Shown here in pieces: positions 37,044 to 46,900 of a stretch of 64,000 nt of DNA. The stretch lies in the NCBI GenBank assembly GCA_040290295.1, contig PSMW01000018.1, positions 3,691 to 67,690 of the forward strand, in the 5' to 3' direction. The notes below the pieces were generated by a model, which had not been told where the DNA came from, made no database searches, and worked only from the letters and a program-made list of their open reading frames with translations. Position numbers and translations under genes: made by a program. Position 1 is the stretch's first letter, and each line of letters starts with the position of its first letter. Source of the stretch: CAADGV01 sp040290295 (GTDB lineage: Bacteria > Bacteroidota > Ignavibacteria > UBA10030 > UBA6906).

Positions 37044-37072
37044 TTTCGATTAAGCCGAAAACATTCTATATT
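37044..37072 (+). promoter_or_regulatory. Predicted promoter of the SGNH/TPR gene pair
   Basis: TTTCGA (37044-37049), 17-base spacer, TATATT (37067-37072). Transcription would start near 37079, after the in-frame ATG at 37076, which supports the TTG start at 37100. Confidence 0.45.
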
Positions 37073-37099
37073 GGTATGCGTTTTCAACCCAGGAGAGCA

Positions 37100-39091
37100 T
37101 TGACAAGAACTTCGAAGGCATCGACAACCGATTTGTCAAAAGCGAAGAGACAAGCCTTCCTCGTCTTCACGCTTCTCTTCCCACTCATCTTCTTGGCTCT
37201 CACCGAGTTCACTCTACGCCTGGCGCGCTATGGAAGCGATCTTTCCCTTTTCACCAAAGAAGTCATCAACGGAAGAATATACTACTTCATCAACCCGGAT
37301 GTGAAGGGACGCTACTTCGCACGCGTCGACTTCACGCCAAACACGTCACCGGATTTTTTTTTGATGCCGAAGCCCGATAGCACGTTTCGCATTTTTTGTC
37401 TTGGCGGCTCAACCACGGCGGGGTTCCCTTACAGCTTTGTTGGATCCTTTTCCACATTCTTGCGCGATCGCCTCACAGCAATGTTTCCCGAGTGGAAGAT
37501 CGAAGTCATCAACCTTGGCATGACGGCAACAAACAGCTTCACCGTGCTCGACCTGGCTCGTGAGTTGGTTGACTACCAACCCGATCTCCTCATCGTGTAC
37601 GACGGACACAATGAGTTCTACGGCGCGTTAGGAATCGCATCGCGGGAATCGGTGTTCGGCTCGCGATGGCTCACCCAACTCTACTTGCGCCTCGTTCATT
37701 TTCGAACCTTCCAGCTTCTGCGCGATCTTTACGTGACATTCGCCCGATGGTTTGGAGAACGCCATGAACATGGAGAAGGTGGGACGATGATGGAACGACT
37801 TGCTCGCGGACAGTACATTCCGTACGGGAGCGACACGTACTGGAAGGGCTATGAGATCTTCGAAGCCAATGTCCGGGAGTTGGTTGCGTTGTGCCGTTCC
37901 CACAGCATGCCGCTTTTTCTGGGTGCGCAAGTTTCCAATCTACGCGACCAGCCACCATTCGTTTCAACCCTCGAGCAGGCTCCACCGAACCTGGCGTTCG
38001 ATGCCCATTACACAGAAGGCTTGAAGCTTATGGTAGAGGGACGCTTTGCCGACGCTCTCGAAGCTTTTCGCTCGGCTCTCCTCGTCGATTCGCTTCATGC
38101 CGATGCGCACTATCGAACTGCCCGTTGCCTGGATACCTTGGGCAGAAAACGCGAAGCTCTGCTCCACTACACGAAAGCGCGTGACTACGATCTGTTGCGC
38201 TTTCGCGCGAGCAGCGATTTCAATGCCGTGCTGCTTGCGATGGACGACGATACGCTCATCACCTTCGTCGATCTCGAAAGGAAGTTCAAGGTGAACTCGC
38301 CCGACTCGCTCATCGGTAACGAGCTGATCCTCGAACACCTGCATCCGAACGCACGAGGCTACTTCCTGATTGCAAAGGAATATGCATGGAAGATGCACTG
38401 GCGCAAATTGATTGTCCATACCGACGACGAATGGAACCGGCGCGACAACCTCGACGACGAACGCATGTGGAACGAACGAGCGTTAACAGCACTCGACGAG
38501 CGTTGTGCACAGCGCCGACTCACGCTTCTCACGTCGGGCTGGCCCTTCAGAAACGACCCCCTGCCTGATCCCCCCATCGACCCGAACGACACGCTCGGCA
38601 TCATCGCAGAACAGATGGTGCGCGGACTCATCACCTGGGAACAAGGGCACGTCACGGCCGCTGAATACTACGCGCGCCGAAATGATCTTGCCTCGCTCGA
38701 AGGGGAGTACAAAGCACTGATCAACCAAATCCCATTCAATGTCTCGGCGTACCTGCTCTTAGGGCAAGTGTATCTTCATCAAAACAAAAACATGGAGGCA
38801 GCCGGCATTTTGGTGCGCTCACTCGATGTGCAGGAAACCTCCTACGCCTACCGAACATTAGGCATGCTTGCTCTTGATCCGCCAGTGGCAATCAACTTCT
38901 TCCTCCACGCACAACGCGTCGCCGGTAGCATGCAGGAGAAAGCCGAAGCCGCAACGTTGCTCGCACAAGCCTATTGGCGTACCGGCGACCGGCATCGAGC
39001 AGTCTCCGAGGCACAAAACGCCCTTGTTCTTCAGCCCAACTTCGCGCCGGCGCAGCAACTGCTCCGCGCGCTCCAATCGACCTCGCCATGA
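37100..39091 (+). CDS. Membrane-anchored SGNH-hydrolase-like protein with TPR repeats (first of tandem pair)
   Basis: About 663 residues from a TTG at 37100 with AGGAG five bases upstream. One N-terminal membrane helix (FLVFTLLFPLIFLALTEF), then an SGNH/GDSL-type domain: IFCLGGSTTAGFPY (block I), YDGHNEFYGA (block III region) and ELILEHLHPNARGYFLIA (C-terminal D/H block, with H-P). TPR-like repeats occur between (GRFADALEAFRSALLVDSLHADAHYR) and at the C-terminus (AVSEAQNALVLQPNFAPAQQLL). The domain probably faces the periplasm. Substrate unknown; SGNH enzymes are often esterases or acyl-group enzymes on glycans. Its stop overlaps the next gene (ATGA). Confidence 0.8.
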   Translation: MTRTSKASTTDLSKAKRQAFLVFTLLFPLIFLALTEFTLRLARYGSDLSLFTKEVINGRIYYFINPDVKGRYFARVDFTPNTSPDFFLMPKPDSTFRIFCLGGSTTAGFPYSFVGSFSTFLRDRLTAMFPEWKIEVINLGMTATNSFTVLDLARELVDYQPDLLIVYDGHNEFYGALGIASRESVFGSRWLTQLYLRLVHFRTFQLLRDLYVTFARWFGERHEHGEGGTMMERLARGQYIPYGSDTYWKGYEIFEANVRELVALCRSHSMPLFLGAQVSNLRDQPPFVSTLEQAPPNLAFDAHYTEGLKLMVEGRFADALEAFRSALLVDSLHADAHYRTARCLDTLGRKREALLHYTKARDYDLLRFRASSDFNAVLLAMDDDTLITFVDLERKFKVNSPDSLIGNELILEHLHPNARGYFLIAKEYAWKMHWRKLIVHTDDEWNRRDNLDDERMWNERALTALDERCAQRRLTLLTSGWPFRNDPLPDPPIDPNDTLGIIAEQMVRGLITWEQGHVTAAEYYARRNDLASLEGEYKALINQIPFNVSAYLLLGQVYLHQNKNMEAAGILVRSLDVQETSYAYRTLGMLALDPPVAINFFLHAQRVAGSMQEKAEAATLLAQAYWRTGDRHRAVSEAQNALVLQPNFAPAQQLLRALQSTSP

Positions 39092-41112
39092 CCAGAACAG
39101 CCCGCGAGCAAGCGAACAATCTTTCAATCTCACGGAGGAGAGTCTTTTTTATTCTCACGATCCTCTTTCCCTTCGTGCTCCTTGCGATCCTAGAATCCTT
39201 GTTGCGACTCATTGACTACGGAGGCGATCTTCACCTTGTCGTCGAACGAAAGCTTGGGGACAAGGTGTTCTACTCGATCAACCGTTCGGTTGCTCGTCGC
39301 TACTTCGCTCAAGCAGGCACCATCGTGCCCGAACCTGCCGATGATCTGTTCGAGATCGTAAAGAGTAAGAACACTAAACGCATCTTTTGTCTGGGCGAGT
39401 CAACGATGGCGGGATTTCCTTATGAGTTCAACGCAACGGCACCGAGTTTTCTTCGAGATCGGCTTCAAACACTCCTTCCCCACTACAAGATCGAGGTGAT
39501 CAACGTCGGACTTTCCGCCGTGGGAAGCTTTGTGGTGTTGGACTTCATCGATGAGCTGATGGCGTACGAACCCGATTTGTTCATTCTCTACGTGGGCCAC
39601 AACGAATTCTATGGCGCCTTCGGGGCAGCTTCGCGCGTTGCGCTCGGGGGGAGTTCCTTCCTCACTCGTACTGCTCTGATGTTGCTCAGGTTCAAGATTG
39701 TTCTCCTTGCTCGCGATCTCTACGTGGCGATGCGCAACCTCTTCACTCCATCGCATTCTGCATCCGACAATGCCACGTTGATGGGACAAATGGTGGGCGA
39801 ACAAGGAATCCGCTACGGCAATCCCCTCTACCAGCGTACACATGAGGCGTACATGGAGAACCTCGAGCGCATTCTCGACGCTGCACAATCCCACCGCGTC
39901 CCGATTCTTGTCAGCACGCTTGTAAGCAACCTCAAGGACCACCCTCCGTTTCAATCAGTGTTTGCGGAACACGCAGATGAGCGAACAAAAGCCGAGTGGC
40001 GACGACTTCTCGACATGGCCGACTCGCTCGCTGAGCGCCGGCACTTCACAGAAGCCATCGCGCTTTACCGCAAGGCATCTCTGCTCGATACGATGCATGC
40101 TGAGACCTTTTTCAAGTTGGCAAGACTTCTTTACGCCGCGAGCCGTTTCGACGAAGCGAAGGAGGCATTTCTTCGCGCAAAGGATTTGGACGCCCTGCGC
40201 TTTCGCATGTCGGAAGAGTTTCAACGCGATCTAATGCGGATCTGTACCGAGCGCGGCGTCGCTCTCGCTCGTCCCGACTCGTCCTTTGCTGTGCACTCAC
40301 CTCACGGCATCGTCGGGAATGAACTCATACTCGAACATCTCCATCCCACCATCGCCGGCTATTTCCTGATGGCAAAAACCTGGTGTCGGACATTGATCTC
40401 TTCGAGGTTGCTCGTCCCCCAGAACGAATGGCGATTCGATCTTGACACATCCGACGTAGAGTACTTGAGGCGTTCCACTGTTTCGGCATTCGACAGCACT
40501 GTCGGGCGACTGAAGGTCGAACTCCTCATGCGTAAGTGGCCCTTTCAGCGTGTCGATCAGCCGTGGACCTTTTCGCCGCACTCGCCTGTTGAGGACCTCG
40601 CGTACCGGTACATTCAGGGTCGCATCGGCTGGTCGGATGCACGCTACGCTCTTGCTGAGGCGTATGCAAAGCAAGGAAGGTTCGAGCAAGCTCGCAACGA
40701 GTGTCTCGCTGTTTGGAAAGTGATTCCTTTTTCCTACAATCCGTTGCTTCGCGTCGGTGACTACTATGCACGAGAAGGAAAGATGGCAGAGGCGAAAGCA
40801 ACGTATTGGCGTTGCGTACAAACCGAAGACAATCCTTTTGGTAGGATGAAATTAGGATGGCGCTATCTCGAAGAAGAAAAACCCGACTCTGCGCTCCAAC
40901 AGCTTCTGCTCGCATTCCAGGTAAACGAGCGTTTTCATGACAAACTCACACTCCAAGGCGCCGCAACAGGTCGCTATCTCTTGGGCGTTGCATACGCGAA
41001 GATCGGGAACATCTCTGAAGCACAGCATCAGCTCGAACGAGCCATCGCCATACAGCCGGAATACGCCGACGCGCAAGAATTGCTCCAGCAACTCAAAGCA
41101 CTTCACCGCTAA
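39088..41112 (+). CDS. Membrane-anchored SGNH-hydrolase-like protein with TPR repeats (second of tandem pair)
   Basis: 674 residues, paralogue of the gene before it and translationally coupled to it by ATGA. Same layout: N-terminal helix (VFFILTILFPFVLLAILESL), IFCLGESTMAGFPY, YVGHNEFYGAFGA, VSNLKDHPPF, then TPR repeats, and ELILEHLHPTIAGYFLMA; long TPR-like C-terminus (EAQHQLERAIAIQPEYADAQ). The serine of block I is kept (G-E-S-T). The start is the overlapping ATG; a longer open frame upstream lies inside the first gene. The pair may have arisen by tandem duplication and possibly works as a heterodimer. Confidence 0.82.
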   Translation: MTRTAREQANNLSISRRRVFFILTILFPFVLLAILESLLRLIDYGGDLHLVVERKLGDKVFYSINRSVARRYFAQAGTIVPEPADDLFEIVKSKNTKRIFCLGESTMAGFPYEFNATAPSFLRDRLQTLLPHYKIEVINVGLSAVGSFVVLDFIDELMAYEPDLFILYVGHNEFYGAFGAASRVALGGSSFLTRTALMLLRFKIVLLARDLYVAMRNLFTPSHSASDNATLMGQMVGEQGIRYGNPLYQRTHEAYMENLERILDAAQSHRVPILVSTLVSNLKDHPPFQSVFAEHADERTKAEWRRLLDMADSLAERRHFTEAIALYRKASLLDTMHAETFFKLARLLYAASRFDEAKEAFLRAKDLDALRFRMSEEFQRDLMRICTERGVALARPDSSFAVHSPHGIVGNELILEHLHPTIAGYFLMAKTWCRTLISSRLLVPQNEWRFDLDTSDVEYLRRSTVSAFDSTVGRLKVELLMRKWPFQRVDQPWTFSPHSPVEDLAYRYIQGRIGWSDARYALAEAYAKQGRFEQARNECLAVWKVIPFSYNPLLRVGDYYAREGKMAEAKATYWRCVQTEDNPFGRMKLGWRYLEEEKPDSALQQLLLAFQVNERFHDKLTLQGAATGRYLLGVAYAKIGNISEAQHQLERAIAIQPEYADAQELLQQLKALHR

Positions 41113-41180
41113 TGGCACGCATTCCGAGCGGGTATCCGCGTCAGGGTGCGTCCCACTCGCTTCATTCGTCGCCATCCCAC

Positions 41181-41219
41181 AAAAAAATGGACCCCACCCC
41201 AGAGCGAGGCGGAGTCCAT
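41181..41219 (-). terminator. Rho-independent terminator of the lacI operon
   Basis: On the minus strand a 12-bp stem (outer arms ATGGAC / GTCCAT, inner C-G pairs and two G-U pairs) with a loop of about 9 bases is followed by seven T (A run at 41181-41187). It lies just 3' of the last gene of the operon (stop at 41233). Confidence 0.8.
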
Positions 41220-41232
41220 GTAAGAAGGAGAG

Positions 41233-42786
41233 TCACTTCATCAGCAGCATCTTCTTCGTCTCGGAGAACTTTCCAGCCTCGAGCCGATAGAAGTACACGC
41301 CGGAAGCAAGCTTGTTGGCTTCGAAGAGCGCAACGTAGTTGCCGCGCGTCTGCTCCTGATTCACCAACTCCGCCACTTCCTGACCGAGCAGGTTGAACAC
41401 CTTCAACGTCACCTTCGCATCTTCAGGAATAGAGTAGCTGATGCGCGTCGAAGGGTTGAAAGGATTCGGATAGTTCTGACGCAGCACATAAGCTGTCGGG
41501 ATCCCGCGCACGCCAAGATCTTCACGCACGTCGGTGATGCCGTACGGCGGATTCTCCGCAGGCATCGGCACGTTCTTCTGCCAAATATCGATTGGTGCAA
41601 CGTAGGTTGCGGGGAACGTGTTCGGCGCCGTCGGTTGGATGTAGCGGCTACGATACGGATTCTGTACACCCAAGCCGCCGCCTTCCGAAACAGCACCACC
41701 GCCGGCATGACGATACTCGTAGTTGTACATCAACCCATAGTGCGTGCGACCCTTCACACGGAAGGTCACGGTCCAGATGCTGTCGGTCGGACCTTGCCGC
41801 GTCATGCGCTGTGCCGTCGCGAAGCTTCCTTGATTCGCGCGTTGGTTGTATGCCCAGGCGTAATCTTGGAACAGCACATACAGCGTGTCGGAATTCGGCA
41901 GGAATGGATCGACATAGCGCGTAGCCGGACCCATGTTCACACGCAGTGTAACTCGGCACGTGTCCGTCGTATTCACGAACAAGCCAAAGCGATGGATGTT
42001 GCTGAAATACACTGGATCCGTCGCGATGTTGCCAGATGCCCCGGGCAGAATAAGTTGGCGATTACCGTCGCCACGAGTGTACGGGTGATCGTACTGTACT
42101 CCATCCTTGTTCCCTCCGAAGCCCGGGAAGCGCGCTTCTGCCGACGCTGAATCCATTTTGATGAAGAACTTATGATCGACGACATCGAACGTGAAACCGG
42201 TGAAAGGCAACGTCACTTGATACAATCCTGTTGTCGCCGAAAGCGTCATTGCCGTTCCGCCCCATCCGTTGAATCCACCGCGCACCTGCATGGTGTCGCT
42301 TGCCGCAACGAACCAGCCGATGGAATTCAAGGCACGCATATCGACGCGCCAGGTAATGTTGCCGCTCCATGGTGCATTGCAGACGCTGTCGTAGTTGAAA
42401 TACACAACGGGAAGCGTCTGCATCCCTGCCTGAATGGTGTAGGTGCGGTTGCTTCCACCTTCCCAATCGAGCCCGCCACGATTGGGGGTCTTGAGAAACT
42501 TGTACTGGATTTGTCGGCTGACCATGGTATCACCGAAGACGATTTGCTTCTCGTAGATGCTGTCGATCGGGATGAGGTCGCGCAGCGTGTCGCGTGAGTT
42601 ACCCCAGTCGTTGAAGCTGCCCGCGACGCGCACAATATCGCCGCTATCGGGGCGGAACGAACCTTCGCACATCTTGATCTTCATATTGACGCGGAAGGTT
42701 ACTCTCGTGTTCTGGGCAATGCCGAGACTGGTCAGCATCAGCGCCAGCGCTACGAGCATCGTGCGGGTGAGCCACGATATCTTCAT
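41233..42786 (-). CDS. T9SS-exported protein with repeated early-set/glucan-binding-like domains
   Basis: 517 residues. Signal peptide MKISWLTRTMLVALALMLTSLGIAQ. Three similar beta-sandwich modules start with V-T-F-R-V-N-M-type strands (VTFRVNMKIKMCEG, ITWRVDMRALNSIG, VTLRVNMGPATRYV), two of them with the G-x-F-N-x-W signature of early-set/starch-binding folds (VAGSFNDWGNS, VRGGFNGWGGT). Sorting tail NYPNPFNPSTRISYSIP...LASGVYFYRL...ETKKMLLMK. No catalytic domain is visible, so it may hold or bind glucan at the surface, a role like that of SusE/SusF. AGGAGGT precedes the ATG. Last gene before the terminator. Confidence 0.82.
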   Translation of the reverse strand: MKISWLTRTMLVALALMLTSLGIAQNTRVTFRVNMKIKMCEGSFRPDSGDIVRVAGSFNDWGNSRDTLRDLIPIDSIYEKQIVFGDTMVSRQIQYKFLKTPNRGGLDWEGGSNRTYTIQAGMQTLPVVYFNYDSVCNAPWSGNITWRVDMRALNSIGWFVAASDTMQVRGGFNGWGGTAMTLSATTGLYQVTLPFTGFTFDVVDHKFFIKMDSASAEARFPGFGGNKDGVQYDHPYTRGDGNRQLILPGASGNIATDPVYFSNIHRFGLFVNTTDTCRVTLRVNMGPATRYVDPFLPNSDTLYVLFQDYAWAYNQRANQGSFATAQRMTRQGPTDSIWTVTFRVKGRTHYGLMYNYEYRHAGGGAVSEGGGLGVQNPYRSRYIQPTAPNTFPATYVAPIDIWQKNVPMPAENPPYGITDVREDLGVRGIPTAYVLRQNYPNPFNPSTRISYSIPEDAKVTLKVFNLLGQEVAELVNQEQTRGNYVALFEANKLASGVYFYRLEAGKFSETKKMLLMK

Positions 42787-42898
42787 ACATACCTCCTGTT
42801 GTTTGTGGTTGATGAATGTGGGTATAGGTGTATGATGACGGTAAATGATGGTGCGTTCGACTCTCTACCCTCCTTTCTGATTGTTGTGATCGGTGGAA

Positions 42899-43927
42899 TT
42901 AAAACATCATGCCGACGCCAAATTTGTGAACATTATTGAGCCGGCCGAATTTTTCGAACGCATAGTCGAAGCGGACGTTCAATCCGGGCGTGACATTGTA
43001 ATTGACACCCGCGCCGAACGTGATTTGCTCCTCCGAGTCTCTCAAGCCCCACCCTTTATACCCGACACGCAGCGCGAGGATGCGCTGAAACACGTTGTAC
43101 TCCCCACCGACGTTGATACTCTCCGTATTGTCGTTCGGGTGGTAGGCATCCAGAGCAACGATCAATTGCTGATCCTCGTCCGCAAGGACCTGATAGGCGA
43201 AGCCGATGCGTAAGGTAAGCGGAAGATCGAAGTAATCCGTTGCAAGTCGTGCATTCAGATTCTGGTTCGAGCCGGCGTTGCCGGAAACACCCACGGGCAG
43301 AAGTAAATCGTCGCCCGTCATATTCATCTTTGTGCCGAAGTTGGAAATGCCGGCGCCGAACGCGAGCCCCTTGAACGGCGTGGAGAAGAGCGTACCAATG
43401 TCCACAGCAAATCCGCTTGCACTCGAGTTCCATATGTATTCGTTCACATATTTGACGTTGCCGCCGATTGAAAACCATTCGGTGAGGTTCCTCGCGTACG
43501 AAAGCCCGACAGCGAAGCTTCCCGCGCTGAAGAATTGATTCGTGCCTTCGGGTTGTGCTTCGGTGGTTCGCTCCATCTGATCCATCGTCAGCGATGTGAA
43601 GTTGAGGCCAAACGTTCCCACGTCGCCGACAGGAACGATCACACCACCGTAGTTGAAGTTGATATCGGCAATCCACTTGGCGTGCGTGAAGACGGCTTCG
43701 GTCCGGTACAAGCGTGCTATGCCGGCAGGATTCCAGTACATTGCCGACGCGTCGCTGGCAATTGCGGCGAACGCGCCACCCATGCCAAGCGCTCGAGCGC
43801 CGACAGGAATGCTTAAGAATTTCCCCGCCGTTGTACCGACTTTCGTCACCTGCTGCGCGTGGACCGAGGACACGAACACCGCAGCGACGAGGAGGATGAG
43901 TGTGCACGTAATGTGTTGGGTCTTCAT
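42899..43927 (-). CDS. PorV/PorQ-family outer-membrane protein
   Basis: 342 residues from the ATG at 43925-43927 with GAGGAAG upstream. Signal peptide ending VSSVHAQ. The N-terminal segment GKFLSIPVGARALGMGGAFAA, then ASAMYWNPAGIA, is the hallmark of the UPF0164/PorV family; the rest is beta-strands of a FadL-like barrel ending VHKFGVGMMF. PorV in studied T9SS systems shuttles cargo to the attachment complex at the outer membrane. Here it lies 13 bases after a T9SS cargo gene, so a cargo-specific partner is plausible. Confidence 0.87.
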   Translation of the reverse strand: MKTQHITCTLILLVAAVFVSSVHAQQVTKVGTTAGKFLSIPVGARALGMGGAFAAIASDASAMYWNPAGIARLYRTEAVFTHAKWIADINFNYGGVIVPVGDVGTFGLNFTSLTMDQMERTTEAQPEGTNQFFSAGSFAVGLSYARNLTEWFSIGGNVKYVNEYIWNSSASGFAVDIGTLFSTPFKGLAFGAGISNFGTKMNMTGDDLLLPVGVSGNAGSNQNLNARLATDYFDLPLTLRIGFAYQVLADEDQQLIVALDAYHPNDNTESINVGGEYNVFQRILALRVGYKGWGLRDSEEQITFGAGVNYNVTPGLNVRFDYAFEKFGRLNNVHKFGVGMMF

Positions 43928-43940
43928 AAGTTCTTCCTCT

Positions 43941-46900
43941 TTACTTGATGATCGCGAACTTGCCGACCTTTTCGCCGATCCCCGGCGCTTCCACGTGATA
44001 AATGTAGATGCCGTAGGCAAGCTGTAATTGATCGCGTGTGAGCACATTCCATTCGGCCGTTCCATCCAACAGGTCGCTGTCGTGCTCGATCGTCGCCACC
44101 AACTCGCCGCTCACCGTGTAGATGCGGATCGTACACCGTTGCGGAAGATGAGTGAAGTGGATCGAGCGTTGGCCTCGACCGGTCGGGAAGGGATTGTGTT
44201 CTTCCCACGTCGCGGCAGCAACGTATGGATTGGGTACCACCTTGATCTTGTCGAGTTCCGATTTCGCCTTTTGTTGATCGATGCGTTGGGCAATGGTGCT
44301 GAACTCGTACACATCGCGACGACTGAACGCCTTGTAGGTGACCAACGTCATCGTATCACCAGCGCGGTACGCCGACCGCGCCGAGTCGAACAATGCACGA
44401 CATGCCCACGAGAGTTTCAGCGTATCGCCTTCGTAGCGATCGAGAATCAAGATGTAGTCGCTCAGTCCTCCGGGGATGTTCGGATCGTACGACGCGCTGA
44501 ACACGCCTGGTCCTCCGGTTCCCTCCTGCTCGAAGAACGCGAACCTGACGCGCGCATTGTTTGCATTCGGATCGCGCACCGTGAAGTTTACCGGGATAGC
44601 CGGTACCTCAATGAAGTTCACGTCATCGATCAGAAACGCCGTCGATGTATCGATCCCGACATTTCCGAAGACAATCGTGTAATCCTTCGGCGGCTGCTGT
44701 GCGATAACCGTTCCTTCGCGCCACGGCGGCAATGTGAACTTCCATGCATCGGGGCGGCTGACACGTGAGCGTGCTGTGTCGATTCCAAAGCGATGATCGT
44801 TGTTCAAGACAATCTGCAAGCCGTGAGCAACGAGCTGGTCGAGTGCGTTCGGGTTCCGACGCGCCAACAATGTCTCCGGTGTCGCAGACGAGGCAGTGAT
44901 GTCCGCGAGCGTAAAGGATTTCGTTCTGACGGTGTCGGGATCGCCGCTTCGTCCTCGGTAGGTCGTATCTTCGAATGTCACGCGATAGCGGTGATTGTTG
45001 AGCACCCTCGAAGGATCGACGACGCGAAAGCCCACTTTGCCCGTTGCGCTACCGGCAACTTGTTGGATCTGGCTTACGTTCGGCGGCAAGTACCCTGCAA
45101 CGGGCGCCTCCGGTACAATGATCGCAATCGATTTACCAAACTCTTTCACCTTCCCTGTAATAGGATCGATGCTGATCTTGAGATTGCTCTCGGCTGGCGC
45201 GATGTTCAAAGGTCTGTAACCACGATCGTATGCACGCACAGCATAGTAGTACTTTTGCCCCGCCTGCACTGAGGTATCCGTCCATGTGTGCTGGATGCCG
45301 GTATCATCACCGAGATAGAAATGCACGCCGTTGAACGCGACAGCCGAATCGACACCACGGATGCCGTCAACGAGATCGAATTGCGCGACGGGCCTCAGCC
45401 ACGGTGCAGAGTTGCCGTACGCATCGGTGATTTTCTGAGCATCCTGGAATGCCGGATCCGTCGCGCGATAGATGCGGTAGCCTTCGAAGTCACGCCCGAT
45501 AGCGCCGGGGATGCCGGAGAGGAATCGGTCAACAGATTGCTCTGCAATTTCATCCCAATACAATGTTACTTGAGGACGCCCTCGTTCGTTCGTGGTTGCC
45601 ACCGCGGTCACTGTCGGTTCGAGCGGCGCCTGCGCAAATTGATAATCCTCTTCGTAGGCAAGCAAAGCATACGTGCGCTTGCGGAGTGCATCGGCTTTCG
45701 CGCCGGTGAAGTCGGCGTTTCCGGGACACCGAATTGCATTGCCTATCACCACGGCGCATGAGATGCGCTCGATCTGTCCTGGATTCAATGGGAAAATTCC
45801 CGACGAAACGAACAGATCGTATTCTCCTGTAGGAATCAGCGCCGGATTGACGAACGAGCCGGGAATCATGAACTTTGCCCAGAAGAAGACGTCGGCGGTT
45901 TGCGTAAAGTTGATTGCCCCCGCAGGCAAATACTGAACGTTGGTCAAGCCAATCTGGTCGGCTTCGGAAACGTCCGTCTTGTCGATGTTGGGTTCTCCCG
46001 GGAATGGTGTTCCCACACCCGATGTGGGCTTTCCATCGCCCTCACCAAAGTCATGCGTGTCCGGTGCTCCATCGAGTCCGACATCATCGGTGAGAGGATT
46101 CCAATCGCCATCGTCATCGATACCGTTGTTGCGGCTCTCGTCGATCAACTCATCGATGTTCTCGTCGATCCCGGCAACAACCAGCCCATCTCGATTGATA
46201 TACTTCTTGCCGATATCTTCCGGTCCGAGATCGTAGAGCACCACATTCGTTCCCGGAACCTTGTAGCGTCTGTAGGGATCACGCGCAGCAGTATCCACCA
46301 TCCCCTGCGTTACACGCGGCAGGTCGGCTTCGCAATTCCCGTCGTTGTCAATGTTGTCCTTGTAGCGCTTGTTCAAATCTTCCACCCCGACTTGGATGAG
46401 ATGAATCGACTGCTGGCGGAATTGACGATTGTTGTTGGGCCAGAACGTTGTATCGTTTTCGGGATTGGGGGGCCAACGACCCCACACGTCGGTGAGCGCC
46501 GCGTTGATCATCGCTTGCGTCACGACGGGACTGTTCACTTCACCGTTGTCATTGTTGTCGATGCCATCTGCAAAGCCGACGCCACGCTGTTCGCCAAAGG
46601 GAATGTACGTCGAGTCTTCGTCGATTAGCCCGTTGTGATTATTGTCGATCTGGTCGCCGGAGACTTCCTCCGATGTACCGGGGAGTCGAGCTGCGAACAA
46701 GGACGGCAACACTTTCGGACCCGATGCATACTCGGGGCTATCGCCGTCGTTGTCGATGCGATCGACCGCGTTGCCGGGTGTTTCGAGATAGAGCGTCGCT
46801 GCCGCGCCGACACACGCACCGGCAAACGCGGGATTGGAGCTTATGCCGTCCGAATCGAGTGAAAACGCCACGTCGAGCAACAGGTCGAAGCTCGGCGAGT

